From contig JALCME010000009.1 in the NCBI GenBank assembly GCA_022648295.1, positions 90,648-154,647 on the forward strand: a stretch of 64,000 bases of DNA, given 5' to 3'. The notes under the pieces were generated by a model, which saw nothing but the letters and a program-made list of their open reading frames with translations, did not search any database and was not told the origin of the DNA. The stretch's first letter is position 1. Every line of letters starts with the position of its first letter. This document shows, piece after piece, positions 8,067 to 18,050 of the stretch. Position numbers and translations under genes: made by a program. The stretch is from Bacteroides sp. (GTDB lineage: Bacteria > Bacteroidota > Bacteroidia > Bacteroidales > Bacteroidaceae).

Positions 8067-9134
8067 ATGTATAAAAATCTGTTGAGCTGTCTTGCATATA
8101 TTGTGTCGCTAACCGCTTGTACGGGTACGGCTCCTCATATTTCGGTTGTTTGTGAAGAAAACAATGTGGGGAATTGTATTGTCAAGTGGGAAACAGCGCC
8201 TATTATTAAGGGAAATGTGAAGGTTTATGCTTCTATTGACCCTGATAATATTCCAGAGGAAACCCCTATTGCCATGGCAAACATTGCCGACCAGAAGATG
8301 ACAATTGTAACAACAGATCCCTTACAACGCTATTATTATATGCTTGTATTCAATGATAGATACAAGATAAAAATAGCTTCGCGGAACATTAATATACCCG
8401 GAGTACAAAACTTTCGGGATTTAGGAGGATATCCTTCTTACGCAACCCAAAAACAGGTAAAATGGGGAATGCTCTATCGGTCGGCACAGATAGATAGTCT
8501 GGCATGTTGTTCATGCAAAGAATTCAAAAACATGGGAATCAATACCGTCATTGATTTACGCTCCCCATCTGAACTAAAAGGACATGCCCCCCTCCAAAAA
8601 GAATTTAAAGTTGTCCATATACCAATCAAAACAGGAGATATGCAATATGTCTTGGAAGGTATCAAGGAGAAAAAGATTAAAAGTGATACTATCTACGAGA
8701 TGGTGGAGCGAATGAACCGTGAGATCGTGATGAACTACAAAAAGGAAATCCGCCAGATATTCGAAATTCTGCTTAATAAAGATAGTTACCCGGTAGTCAT
8801 TCACTGTTCTTCAGGCAAAGGCCGTACAGGCATTGTTTCCGCACTAATTCTTGCGGCTTTAGGAATCAATGAAGATACTATCATGGAAGATTACCGCCTT
8901 AGTAATGACTATTTCAACATACCCAGTACCTCAGAGTATGCTTATAGTTTACCTCCTCGCTCACAAGAAGCAATCACCACCCTTTTCTCTGCAAAAGAGG
9001 ACTTTTTGAATGCTGCAAAAGAAGAAATAGAACAAAAATATGGAGATGTACCCACATATCTCCACAAGGCCATCGGACTGAGTAAAGAAGAAATAAAAAG
9101 ACTTCAAAATATCTTATTAGCCAATAATGATTAG
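8067..9134 (+). CDS. Lipoprotein tyrosine-type protein phosphatase
   Basis: The 355-residue protein has a lipoprotein signal ending in SLTAC. A short beta domain follows, and then a Y_phosphatase3-like catalytic domain from about residue 110. Diagnostic pieces are NFRDLGGY, RSAQ, VIDLRSPSE and the CX5R signature HCSSGKGRTG near residue 250, whose Cys and Arg are the phosphate-binding catalytic pair. Related secreted enzymes dephosphorylate phosphotyrosine, phosphoinositides or inositol phosphates. The lipid anchor places it in the envelope, so an intracellular protein substrate is unlikely. The gene is monocistronic. Confidence 0.85.
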   Translation: MYKNLLSCLAYIVSLTACTGTAPHISVVCEENNVGNCIVKWETAPIIKGNVKVYASIDPDNIPEETPIAMANIADQKMTIVTTDPLQRYYYMLVFNDRYKIKIASRNINIPGVQNFRDLGGYPSYATQKQVKWGMLYRSAQIDSLACCSCKEFKNMGINTVIDLRSPSELKGHAPLQKEFKVVHIPIKTGDMQYVLEGIKEKKIKSDTIYEMVERMNREIVMNYKKEIRQIFEILLNKDSYPVVIHCSSGKGRTGIVSALILAALGINEDTIMEDYRLSNDYFNIPSTSEYAYSLPPRSQEAITTLFSAKEDFLNAAKEEIEQKYGDVPTYLHKAIGLSKEEIKRLQNILLANND

Positions 9135-9198
9135 TTGGAATAATTGGCACGACACAAACATAATCGTCTGATCTAACGATTAATCACAAGAAAAGTAT

Positions 9199-9206
9199 TA
9201 TCTTTG
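9199..9206 (+). promoter_or_regulatory. Bacteroides -7 box, TATCTTTG
   Basis: TATCTTTG lies 30 bases before the DEAD-box helicase start at 9237 and fits TAnnTTTG. Confidence 0.5.
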
Positions 9207-9236
9207 CGGCGAAAATAAAATGATACAAAAAATTTA

Positions 9237-11123
9237 ATGAAGACATTTGAAGAGCTCGGCTTGTCGCCGGAGATACGCCGCGCCATTGAAGAATTGGGAT
9301 ATGAGTATCCCATGCCGGTACAAGAGGAAGTCATTCCCTACCTTTTGGGAGAAAACAATGATGTAGTAGCACTGGCACAAACAGGAACAGGAAAAACAGC
9401 CGCATTTGGTTTGCCACTTATTCAGAAGATTAATACAGCAATACGCGTACCCCAATCACTGATTTTATGCCCCACACGGGAACTCTGTTTGCAAATAGCA
9501 GGAGATTTAAACGACTATTCCAAGTATGTCAATGGCTTCCGTGTACTACCAGTATATGGCGGATCATCCATTGAAAGCCAAATACGCAGTTTAAAGCAAG
9601 GAGTACATATCATTGTAGCTACTCCGGGACGTTTACTCGATCTTATGGAACGCAAAACCGTTTCATTGGCCACAATCAAAAACGTGGTGATGGACGAAGC
9701 AGACGAAATGTTGAACATGGGATTCACTGAAAGCATCAACGCTATCTTGGCCGAAGTACCGAAAGAGCGCAATACTCTCCTATTCTCGGCAACAATGAGT
9801 CCCGAAATTTCACGCATTTCAAAAAAATACCTTCACAATGCCAAAGAGATTACAATAGGACGGAAAAACGAAGGGACAAGCAATGTTAAGCACATTGTAT
9901 ATACCGTTCATGCCAAAGATAAATATGCAGCTCTAAAACGTATTGTAGACTACTATCCGCAAATATACGGCATCGTTTTTTGCCGTACTCGTAAAGAGAC
10001 GCAGGAAATAGCCGATAAGTTGATGCAAGAAGGCTATAACGCCGATGCTCTACATGGAGAATTGAGTCAGGTACAACGAGATGCAGTAATGCAAAAATTC
10101 CGTATTCGTAACCTTCAAATTTTAGTTGCAACAGACGTGGCAGCCCGTGGTCTGGATGTAGACGACCTCACTCATGTAATCAATTATGGTTTGCCGGATG
10201 ATACCGAAAGCTATACTCACCGGAGCGGACGTACGGGTCGCGCTGGCAAAACAGGAACGTCCATTGCTATTATCAACCTTCGTGAGAAGGGAAAGATGCG
10301 CGAAATAGAGCGAATGATCGGAAAGACATTTATTTCCGGAGAGATGCCAACCGGTAAACAGATTTGTGAAAAACAATTATTGAAAGTCATTGACGACTTG
10401 GAAAAAGTAAAAGTAAATGAAGATGAAATTGCAGATTTCATGCCGGAAGTATACCGTAAACTAGATTGGTTAAGTAAGGAAGACCTTATTAAGCGTATGG
10501 TTTCTCACGAATTCAATCGCTTTTTGGACTATTATCGGGACCGGGAAGAAATTGAAATTGCTAGCGATAGCCGCAGCGAACGTATGTCAAACAAGGGATA
10601 TAAAGACCGCAAAGGAAATTCCCGCAAGGCAGAACCGGGCTACGCGCGTTTATTTATCAATCTTGGAAAAACAGACAACTTCTACCCACACGAGCTGATT
10701 AGTTTACTAAATCGTAACACTTCAAAAAGAGTAGATTTAGGGCGGATTGATTTGATGAAAACTTTTTCTTTCTTTGAGGTTAAAGAAGAACAAGTCAATA
10801 CAGTACTTAAAGGGTTAAGCAATGCACGATTCGGAGATCGCAAAGTTTCTGTTGAAAGAGCCGGGGAGGAAGACAATAACGAAACCCCAAATAGACGTTC
10901 GGGCAAAAGAGGGAATATAAACAGAAGCTATAGAGATGATAACTCCAGAAGTGATAAACAACGCGCAAACTCAAAAAGTGAAGGTAAGAAAGGAAAGCCA
11001 AGCCGAACTGAACGTGGATATACCAATGCACGTGGCCCTAAAAAGGAGGATGACTGGAGACGTTTCTTCTCAGAGAACCAGAATAATGGAGATTCCAAAT
11101 CCAATTCAAAGAAAGAAGACTGA
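9237..11123 (+). CDS. DEAD-box RNA helicase with DbpA-type RNA-binding domain
   Basis: This 628-residue ATP-dependent RNA helicase shows a Q motif (PMPVQ), motif I AQTGTGKT, motif Ia PTREL, motif II DEAD, motif III SAT and motif VI HRSGRTGRAG, all within residues 1-370. Residues 465-545 form a DbpA-like RNA-binding domain (ARLFINLGKTDNFYPHEL, ending RKVSVERA). The last 80 residues are a basic, Asn/Arg/Gly/Lys-rich disordered tail. The layout is that of DeaD/CsdA helicases, which act in ribosome assembly and cold adaptation. The gene stands alone behind a -7 box. Confidence 0.93.
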   Translation: MKTFEELGLSPEIRRAIEELGYEYPMPVQEEVIPYLLGENNDVVALAQTGTGKTAAFGLPLIQKINTAIRVPQSLILCPTRELCLQIAGDLNDYSKYVNGFRVLPVYGGSSIESQIRSLKQGVHIIVATPGRLLDLMERKTVSLATIKNVVMDEADEMLNMGFTESINAILAEVPKERNTLLFSATMSPEISRISKKYLHNAKEITIGRKNEGTSNVKHIVYTVHAKDKYAALKRIVDYYPQIYGIVFCRTRKETQEIADKLMQEGYNADALHGELSQVQRDAVMQKFRIRNLQILVATDVAARGLDVDDLTHVINYGLPDDTESYTHRSGRTGRAGKTGTSIAIINLREKGKMREIERMIGKTFISGEMPTGKQICEKQLLKVIDDLEKVKVNEDEIADFMPEVYRKLDWLSKEDLIKRMVSHEFNRFLDYYRDREEIEIASDSRSERMSNKGYKDRKGNSRKAEPGYARLFINLGKTDNFYPHELISLLNRNTSKRVDLGRIDLMKTFSFFEVKEEQVNTVLKGLSNARFGDRKVSVERAGEEDNNETPNRRSGKRGNINRSYRDDNSRSDKQRANSKSEGKKGKPSRTERGYTNARGPKKEDDWRRFFSENQNNGDSKSNSKKED

Positions 11124-11241
11124 AAAAGGAACAGATAAGCGCATGATATAAGAGGTTTTAGCTAAGAGCGGAAATAACATTCTATATAAACCCAAAGAAA
11201 AATAAAACAAATTATAGAAAATCTATAAGACAAATAATTTT

Positions 11242-11249
11242 TATCTTTG
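11242..11249 (+). promoter_or_regulatory. Bacteroides -7 box, TATCTTTG
   Basis: TATCTTTG lies 43 bases before the oxyR start codon at 11293 and matches TAnnTTTG. Confidence 0.5.
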
Positions 11250-11292
11250 CATAGATCATATCTTCCGTTCTTATATAAAACTATTATTTAGT

Positions 11293-12219
11293 ATGACTTT
11301 ACAACAACTGGAATATATACTTGCCGTAGACAAATTCAGACATTTTGCTAAAGCAGCCGATTACTGCAATGTGACTCAGCCAACCCTTAGTGCGATGGTG
11401 CAAAAGTTGGAAGAAGAACTGGGAATTAAAATCTTTGACCGAAGCCAACAACCTATCTGTCCTACACCTATAGGACACAGCATTCTGGAACAAGCTCAAT
11501 TGACATTAACCCAAGCCAATCAGATAAAGAATATTATCGAAGAACAGAAACATTCCTTGACCGGCACATTTACATTGGGAATACTCCCCACAATTGCACC
11601 TTATTTACTACCACGTTTCTTTCCCCAACTAATGCAAAAGTATCCTCAACTGGATATCCGTGTGGTGGAAATGAAGACCAAAGACATCAAAAAAGCACTA
11701 TCGAATGGCGAGATAGATGCCGGCATCATCGCTCATCTACCAGAAAAAGATAATTTCATAGAAACAAGCCTTTTTTACGAACAATTCTATGCCTATATTG
11801 CTCCAAAATGTGATTTATTCAGCCATGAAATTATACGCACATCAGATTTAAACAATGAACAACTCTGGCTATTGGACGAAGGACATTGTTTCCGCGACCA
11901 GCTAGTACGATTTTGTCAATTGAAAGCAGCCAGGCTCAGTCAGCTAGCCTATCGTTTAGGCAGTATGGAAACTTTTATGAGGATGGTGGAAAGTGGAAAA
12001 GGCATCACCTTTATTCCAGAACTTGCTACTTATCAACTTAACGAAGAACAAAAGAAATTAGTGCGTCCTTTTGCCATCCCCACTCCCACACGCCAAATCA
12101 TTATCATCACGTGTGAACACTTTATTCGCAACACTCTACTGGAAACTCTTACTGGGGAAATTCAGCACTCCATACCTCATGAAATGCTATCGTTGAAAGC
12201 TACGCAATACCTCGTATAG
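11293..12219 (+). CDS. oxyR: LysR-type peroxide sensor OxyR
   Basis: The 308-residue regulator has an N-terminal winged helix-turn-helix (FAKAADYCNVTQPTLSAMVQK) and a LysR substrate domain. The redox segment DEGHCFRDQLVRFCQ places cysteines exactly at 199 and 208, the numbering of the disulfide pair in E. coli OxyR. Peroxide should therefore switch it by Cys199-Cys208 disulfide formation. It lies directly upstream of ahpC in the same direction, 112 bases away. ahpC has its own -7 box and is the expected target. Confidence 0.93.
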   Translation: MTLQQLEYILAVDKFRHFAKAADYCNVTQPTLSAMVQKLEEELGIKIFDRSQQPICPTPIGHSILEQAQLTLTQANQIKNIIEEQKHSLTGTFTLGILPTIAPYLLPRFFPQLMQKYPQLDIRVVEMKTKDIKKALSNGEIDAGIIAHLPEKDNFIETSLFYEQFYAYIAPKCDLFSHEIIRTSDLNNEQLWLLDEGHCFRDQLVRFCQLKAARLSQLAYRLGSMETFMRMVESGKGITFIPELATYQLNEEQKKLVRPFAIPTPTRQIIIITCEHFIRNTLLETLTGEIQHSIPHEMLSLKATQYLV

Positions 12220-12283
12220 ATTTTATCTATCGCCCCATAAATCTTTTCAATCACTTTTCTTACTCTATTGGAAAAGGATGTTC

Positions 12284-12291
12284 TATTTTTG
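12284..12291 (+). promoter_or_regulatory. Bacteroides -7 box of ahpC, TATTTTTG
   Basis: TATTTTTG fits TAnnTTTG and lies 40 bases before the ahpC ATG at 12332. OxyR probably binds just upstream, in 12220-12280, although no clear palindrome was picked out there. Confidence 0.5.
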
Positions 12292-12331
12292 TAGCGATTA
12301 CAAATAAAGAACTATTTTAAACATATAAATT

Positions 12332-12898
12332 ATGGAACCAATTATTAATTCACAACTACCTGAATTTAAAGTTCAGGCTTATCAAAACGAGAGCTTTAAG
12401 ACAGTAACAAACGAAGATGTTAAAGGGAAATGGGCCATTTTCTTCTTCTATCCTTCCGACTTCACATTTGTTTGCCCTACTGAATTAGCAGATATGGCTG
12501 ATAAATACGAACAATTTCAGTCAATGGGGGTTGAAGTCTATTCCGTAAGCACAGATTCTCATTTCGTGCATAAGGCTTGGCACGATGCTTCTGAGAGCAT
12601 ACGTAAAATAAAATACCCCATGTTAGCAGACCCAACAGGAGCATTAAGCCGTGCATTCGGAGTAATGATTGAAGAAGAAGGGGTAGCTTATCGTGGAACT
12701 TTCCTGGTTAACCCGGAAGGAAAAGTCAAACTCGCAGAAATACAAGACAACAATATTGGACGTAATGCCGACGAACTTCTTCGTAAAGTAGAAGCAGCAC
12801 AATTTGTTGCCACTCATGACGGAGAAGTATGTCCCGCCAAATGGAGAAAGGGAAGTGCAACTTTGAAGCCAGGCATTGATTTGGTTGGTAAAATTTAA
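12332..12898 (+). CDS. ahpC: Alkyl hydroperoxide reductase AhpC (2-Cys peroxiredoxin)
   Basis: This 188-residue AhpC/Prx1-type peroxiredoxin reduces hydrogen peroxide and organic hydroperoxides. The peroxidatic Cys48 sits in FYPSDFTFVCPTE and the resolving Cys167 in GEVCPAKW, with the usual length. It lies behind oxyR and is followed by a hairpin terminator. The usual partner gene ahpF does not follow: the next gene lies on the other strand and is a peptidase. Recycling must therefore use an AhpF or thioredoxin encoded elsewhere. Confidence 0.95.
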   Translation: MEPIINSQLPEFKVQAYQNESFKTVTNEDVKGKWAIFFFYPSDFTFVCPTELADMADKYEQFQSMGVEVYSVSTDSHFVHKAWHDASESIRKIKYPMLADPTGALSRAFGVMIEEEGVAYRGTFLVNPEGKVKLAEIQDNNIGRNADELLRKVEAAQFVATHDGEVCPAKWRKGSATLKPGIDLVGKI

Positions 12899-12928
12899 CA
12901 GATCAAATTACTCTTTTTATCAGCAAAT

Positions 12929-12971
12929 CTCCTTATTATCCTGTATTTACACAGGTAATGAGGAGATTTTT
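12929..12971 (+). terminator. Terminator after ahpC
   Basis: CTCCTTATTATCCTGT at 12929-12944 pairs, with small interruptions, with ACAGGTAATGAGGAG at 12951-12965 around a six-base loop. ATTTTTG follows. It lies 30 bases after the ahpC stop and before the convergent peptidase gene. Confidence 0.7.
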
Positions 12972-13023
12972 GCATGATATTGGAAGGTCTGGATAGTCCG
13001 GGAAGTCCTTTCCCTCTATTATT

Positions 13024-15165
13024 TTATTTAGAGGCAGAAATTTTCAATTCTTTTATCAACCGATCTGCTTTGCCATATTTTTGAATAATAAAAAGGATAT
13101 AACGTATATCAACTCCAACGCAACGCTGTAGCTTGGGCTCGTAGAGAAGGTCACTACTCATCGCTTCCCAATTGCCATCAAAGGCCAACCCTAACAACTC
13201 TCCTTTTTTATTGAACATCGCACTCCCGGAATTACCTCCGGTAATATCGTTATTTGAGATAAAGCAGACCTTCATTTGCCCCTTTTCATCAGCATATTTG
13301 CCAAAATTACCAGAAGAGAGCAAAGAAAGAATTTCTGGTTGTACACTAAAATCTTTATCACTCAAATGGACCTTGGCTTTTTCTAAGATGCCTTCTGTAG
13401 TTGTGTAATAATTATATTTCACGCCATCGGAAGGAGTGTATCCTGCTATAGAACCAAAGCTAAGACGCATTGTGGAATTTGCATCGGGATAGAAGCTACG
13501 AGAAGCATACATCCTCCGGATAGCTGCATTGAGCAAACGTTCATCTTGTTCAATATTACTAGAAGTTACCTGCATCTGCATATTAATGTCGTACAGTTTA
13601 GTCACTAGATCAATACCCACGGAAATTGCAGGGTCATCGTATAAATGATAAGTCGAATCTTTCTCTAAAAAGCGCTTTAATCCTCGTGGAGTAGTCAATT
13701 CTGAGCGGGCATAAAGCGTATCCACAAATGCCCGCTCATTTCCTTTATATTTTTGATCAATAGTGTGGTAAAAGGCCGGTAGATATGTCGTATCAACCTT
13801 CGCCCTATACTCTTTTAGCATCGCAGTAAAAACGTCCTTGTCTATATTCAAATCTAAATTAGCATACTGTTCTACAATAGCCTTCAAATTAGCAGTCACA
13901 GTCTCTCTTTCTCCATCAAAGTCAAAGTTCAGAATTTTTAAAGCCAACTGCATTAATTCAGGAGCCGATAAAAAGGACTCAATAAAATAAGCTTGTGCAC
14001 GGTTGGGTGCACTACGCTTTTCATAATTCAACTCCAGATCAGTGAACAAGTGCAACAATTTCTCCCGTTCTGAAGGAGTCTGTCTAATCCATTGACGAAT
14101 ATCATCTTCCATTTTGACTTTCTTCTCTAAAACATGCAACTTACGTACAGACTCATTCATGCCAATGCTATTTTTCCAATAATTGGAACTCTCATCATAT
14201 TTAGAAGCATACTTAATACGAATGCTATCGCTTCGATTCATGCCACGCTTCCAAATAGCTTGTTTTATGCTTCTAACATCAATTCTGGCCTGATTTGTAT
14301 TATAAAGCATTTCCTTAATTCCAAAAGAAGAAAGATAACGTTCCGTACTTCCCGGATAACCTAAAGTCAAGCAAAAAGACCCTTCCTTATAACCGTTCAA
14401 CGTAATAGGAGCTACATACTTAGGATGATAAGGAATATTATCCGGTGAATAGTTGGCAGGACGATTATTTCGATCCGCATATATACGAAAGACACAAAAG
14501 TCTCCAGTATGACGAGGCCAAACCCAATTGTCCGTATCCCAACCAAACTTACCGATAGATGCAGGAGGAGCAAAAACCAATCGAACATCGTTGAAATCAC
14601 GATAAACCGAAAGCCAGAATTCATTACCGGCATAGTAAGGGTCCACAACACCTGTCAATGTAGAATCTTTGTGAGATACTTCACCTCCGATCACTAACAT
14701 GACAGAGTCTATTGCACTAATCCGTTGCGCTTCGCTCATTAAAGGTTTGACAGCACTTAATACTCGCTTGGTTACATTCTCTGTACGCAATAAAAAGCGC
14801 ACATAAAGTTCTGGATTAGGAAGTTCATCCTCATAGGTCCGTGCAAAAAAACCATCTCTCAAATAATCATGCCCCACCGAAGAATGTTGTTGTATACAGC
14901 TAAATCCACAATGATGATTGGTAAAAACCAAACCATCTTCAGAAACCACTACCCCTGAGCAGAATCCGCCAAAACTAACTATTGCATCTTTTAATGAAGC
15001 CTTTTTCGAACTATATAATTTGTTTGGACTTAGTTGCAACCCCATTTCTTTCATCGTTTTCCGCGTTTGCTTATTAAGATTCCCCAGCATCCACATTCCT
15101 TCATCCGCGTGTCCGGTAAGTGCCCACATACAACAGGCTACAACTATTACATATTTCAATTTCAT
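13024..15165 (-). CDS. dpp7: S46 dipeptidyl-peptidase, DPP7-type
   Basis: The 713-residue secreted serine exopeptidase has a signal peptide (ending TGHA) and the S46 features: TNHHCGFSCIQ around the catalytic His and GGNSGSAMF with nucleophile Ser646. The specificity position 18 residues after the serine is Gly664, in FDGNWE. DPP7 enzymes have Gly there and DPP11 enzymes have Arg, so release of dipeptides with a hydrophobic residue at P1 is expected, not Asp/Glu. It is the last gene of a minus-strand run, 29 bases after the DUF389 gene. Confidence 0.92.
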   Translation of the reverse strand: MKLKYVIVVACCMWALTGHADEGMWMLGNLNKQTRKTMKEMGLQLSPNKLYSSKKASLKDAIVSFGGFCSGVVVSEDGLVFTNHHCGFSCIQQHSSVGHDYLRDGFFARTYEDELPNPELYVRFLLRTENVTKRVLSAVKPLMSEAQRISAIDSVMLVIGGEVSHKDSTLTGVVDPYYAGNEFWLSVYRDFNDVRLVFAPPASIGKFGWDTDNWVWPRHTGDFCVFRIYADRNNRPANYSPDNIPYHPKYVAPITLNGYKEGSFCLTLGYPGSTERYLSSFGIKEMLYNTNQARIDVRSIKQAIWKRGMNRSDSIRIKYASKYDESSNYWKNSIGMNESVRKLHVLEKKVKMEDDIRQWIRQTPSEREKLLHLFTDLELNYEKRSAPNRAQAYFIESFLSAPELMQLALKILNFDFDGERETVTANLKAIVEQYANLDLNIDKDVFTAMLKEYRAKVDTTYLPAFYHTIDQKYKGNERAFVDTLYARSELTTPRGLKRFLEKDSTYHLYDDPAISVGIDLVTKLYDINMQMQVTSSNIEQDERLLNAAIRRMYASRSFYPDANSTMRLSFGSIAGYTPSDGVKYNYYTTTEGILEKAKVHLSDKDFSVQPEILSLLSSGNFGKYADEKGQMKVCFISNNDITGGNSGSAMFNKKGELLGLAFDGNWEAMSSDLLYEPKLQRCVGVDIRYILFIIQKYGKADRLIKELKISASK

Positions 15166-15194
15166 TCTGTGAAGTTTTCTATAGTATTATGCAT

Positions 15195-16565
15195 TCATTC
15201 GACAATAAGCCTTAATCTCTTCGCCTTGGTACGAGCCTTTAACCATTCAGCGATCTTTTCTTTCTCATGAATATTCGGTTTCTTTTCAAATCCCAGCACA
15301 GCCAACGTGACAGTATCTACACGCGCAGAATCTATACTGACTTCGAGTGTATGGGCTATAGACAGAGTCTTTACAGAAGGGTACAAGACTTTCAGTTCCG
15401 GGATAATCGCCTGCCCCAAAGCATCGAATGACTTATATTTCTCAAGACTTTGCTTTAGAGTCAATATCTTTTGGTTTTGCTCTATTAAACGCTGCTCACT
15501 ATTCTTGTAAAAATCTTCCATAACCAACGCCCGGATAGAAGAAACATTTAAACTGTCATTCTTCATACCTTGAAGAACTGTCAGCTTGGTATTACTTAAT
15601 TTATAACTTTTCATTTTGGCACGGGCAAGTGCAAGAGAAGCCTCGGGAATTTCTTTTCCTATCAATACTACATGTATTTCATTCTCCTTGCCATTAAATT
15701 TAACTTTTTTATCCAAAACCTGAGTATTGTCAAAAGACAACTGCTCTGCCACAAAACGATTAGCCGCACTTTCAAACAATGAGTTCCGTATAATATCAAT
15801 TGTTAAATAAATAGCCGGACACATAGTCAATATTGCAATTGCTACGATATATTTACGTACTTTCTTTTCCCTTTCTTTATTTAAAAACACCTTATGCTGA
15901 AAGTGCATAACACGTACTCCAAGGAAAGTAGCAAGACTAATAAATACCGAGTTAATAAAATAAAGATAAAAAGCACCAAGAAAATAGATTAAATTACCGG
16001 TAGCCAAGCCATATCCAGCCGTACATAACGGAGGCATTAATGCAGTAGCAATAGCGACTCCCGGAATTACATTTCCTTTTTCTTTCGTAGAAATTGCCAC
16101 AACGCCAGCTAAACCACCTAAAAGAGCAATGAAGACGTCATAAATTGTCGGAGAAGTTCGTGCTAAAAGTTCCGACTGCCCTTCAGCTACAGGACTAATC
16201 AAGAAAAAAAGAGTAGAAGTTGCAACACTGAATGCCGTAGTAATAAGAAAGCTCTTCAAAGAGCGTTTCATCAACTCAAAATCATTTAATCCTACAGAAA
16301 GGCCAACTCCCATGATTGGCCCCATTAATGGAGAGATTAACATCGCGCCAATGATTACAGCCGTAGAGTTAACATTAAGTCCTAAAGAAGCCATGAATGT
16401 GGCAAATATCAACGTCCACAAATTAGCACCTTTAAATTCCACTCCTTTTCGAATAGATTCAACAGTTGCTAACTCATTATCTTTATCTTTCCTTAAATCA
16501 AGATATTCTTTCAAGAATTTCTTAATCACAAAAACATTCTTATTCCGATTTCCTGTCTCCATCAT
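15195..16565 (-). CDS. DUF389 (TIGR00341-type) membrane protein
   Basis: This 456-residue protein has a hydrophobic N-terminal core. GANLWTLIFATFMASLGLNV, LISPLMGPIMGVGLSVGLND and PGVAIATALMPPLCTAGYG match the DUF389/TIGR00341 family of polytopic inner-membrane proteins. A soluble C-terminal region of about 200 residues follows, including a coiled-coil stretch (EQRLIEQNQKILTLKQSLEKY). Function is unknown; a transport role is often suggested. It follows the flippase gene by six bases, so the two are translated from one mRNA. Confidence 0.85.
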   Translation of the reverse strand: MMETGNRNKNVFVIKKFLKEYLDLRKDKDNELATVESIRKGVEFKGANLWTLIFATFMASLGLNVNSTAVIIGAMLISPLMGPIMGVGLSVGLNDFELMKRSLKSFLITTAFSVATSTLFFLISPVAEGQSELLARTSPTIYDVFIALLGGLAGVVAISTKEKGNVIPGVAIATALMPPLCTAGYGLATGNLIYFLGAFYLYFINSVFISLATFLGVRVMHFQHKVFLNKEREKKVRKYIVAIAILTMCPAIYLTIDIIRNSLFESAANRFVAEQLSFDNTQVLDKKVKFNGKENEIHVVLIGKEIPEASLALARAKMKSYKLSNTKLTVLQGMKNDSLNVSSIRALVMEDFYKNSEQRLIEQNQKILTLKQSLEKYKSFDALGQAIIPELKVLYPSVKTLSIAHTLEVSIDSARVDTVTLAVLGFEKKPNIHEKEKIAEWLKARTKAKRLRLIVE

Positions 16566-16571
16566 TATGGG

Positions 16572-18017
16572 CTATTTATGAATTAAACGATTGATAATAG
16601 GAATCTGTTTAAGCGGCAAATCATGTTTTACAATATATGAAACAAACAAGAACAACAGAATAGTGCGATACCCCAGCCTTAAATAAATATTTTCTATAGG
16701 AGTATATTCTGCTAATAGATAAAGTACAGCTGCAATAAAGACGTACATTCCAATTGCCTTTAAATCATATTGAATAGGATATTTCTTCTGACCGACAAAA
16801 TAAGATAGCAACATAGCTACTCCGTAACCGGTAAATCCAGCCCAAGCACATGCCATATAGCTATATTTAGGAATTAAAAGAACATTCATCAAAATCAATA
16901 TCGTGCAACCAGTCAAAGAGAAATAAGCCCCCCACTTGGTTTCATCAATCAGTTTATACCAAAAAGATAAATTAAAATAAATGCCCATAAAAATTTCCGC
17001 CACCATCACAATAGGTACTACTTTTAGCCCCTCCCAATAACCAGTACCAATGATATAGCGCAAAACATCCATATAAAACATAACGGCTAAAAAGGCAAGT
17101 AAGGTGAAAATAATAAAAAATTTCATGGCATGAGCATACATCTCACGACTGTTTTCATCCTTACTTTTACCAAACACAAATGGTTCGTATGCAAAGCGGA
17201 AAGCCTGAGTAAACATGGCCATAATCATTGCTATCTTACTTGCAGCACCATAAATACCCAATTGAACAATCGCTTCTTTTTCATCAGGATATACAAAACG
17301 GAAAATAATTTTGTCGGCAACCTGATTTAATATTCCTGCAATGCCCAAAACTAACAAAGGCAAAGAGTAACGGAGCATTTTTTTTAGGAGTTGCTTATCT
17401 AAAACATAAGCGAAGCCTCTAAATTCCTGGACCATACACAACATCACTATCACAGTGCCCAACAAATTAAAGAAAAAAGCATACCCTACTTCAGTACCTT
17501 TAAGTCCGATATAATAAATAAGATTGAATACAATATTTAAAAAGATGAACAAGAGTTTCAGAGCTGCAAACTTTATCGGACGTTTCTTATAGCGTAAATA
17601 AGCAAAAGGTATGCTTTGAATAGCATCTAAAGCCACTACAATAATCATCATCCCTATGTACCAAGGATGATTAGCATAACCAAGTATATTAGCAATAGGT
17701 TGTAAGAAGAGGAGCCCCAATAGAATAAAAGAAAGTGAACCTATACTAACGCTTAACAGTGTAGTAGAGTAAACTCTCATGGGATCATTGTCTCCCTTAT
17801 TAGCAAAACGGAAAAAACCGGTTTCCATACCACAGGTCAACAGAACCAGCATCAATGCAACCCATGCATATATATTAGTCACCACACCATACCCTCCTGA
17901 TGAAGCAGGTAAAGCGATAGTATAAATAGGCACTAACAAATAATTAATGAAACGCCCCAGAATGCTGCTGACGCCGTATATAGCAGTTTCTTTTGCCAAA
18001 CTTTTTAACCCAGCCAC
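16572..18017 (-). CDS. Oligosaccharide flippase / polysaccharide biosynthesis protein
   Basis: The 481-residue polytopic membrane protein has about 12-14 hydrophobic helices. It starts LAKETAIYGVSSILGRFINYLL, the characteristic N-terminus of the polysaccharide_synt/Wzx-like branch of the MOP flippase superfamily. Such proteins move lipid-linked glycans across the inner membrane. It lies 33 bases after ruvB rather than in a glycan gene cluster, so its substrate cannot be read from context. No truncation is seen. Confidence 0.88.
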   Translation of the reverse strand: MAGLKSLAKETAIYGVSSILGRFINYLLVPIYTIALPASSGGYGVVTNIYAWVALMLVLLTCGMETGFFRFANKGDNDPMRVYSTTLLSVSIGSLSFILLGLLFLQPIANILGYANHPWYIGMMIIVVALDAIQSIPFAYLRYKKRPIKFAALKLLFIFLNIVFNLIYYIGLKGTEVGYAFFFNLLGTVIVMLCMVQEFRGFAYVLDKQLLKKMLRYSLPLLVLGIAGILNQVADKIIFRFVYPDEKEAIVQLGIYGAASKIAMIMAMFTQAFRFAYEPFVFGKSKDENSREMYAHAMKFFIIFTLLAFLAVMFYMDVLRYIIGTGYWEGLKVVPIVMVAEIFMGIYFNLSFWYKLIDETKWGAYFSLTGCTILILMNVLLIPKYSYMACAWAGFTGYGVAMLLSYFVGQKKYPIQYDLKAIGMYVFIAAVLYLLAEYTPIENIYLRLGYRTILLFLFVSYIVKHDLPLKQIPIINRLIHK

Positions 18018-18050
18018 TTTACTATAAATTACAAATTATAAAACTCATGC

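Noticed and set aside
13024..15165. DPP11 (Asp/Glu-specific) identity for the S46 peptidase
   Set aside because: The specificity position 18 residues after the catalytic serine is Gly, as in DPP7, whereas DPP11 has Arg.
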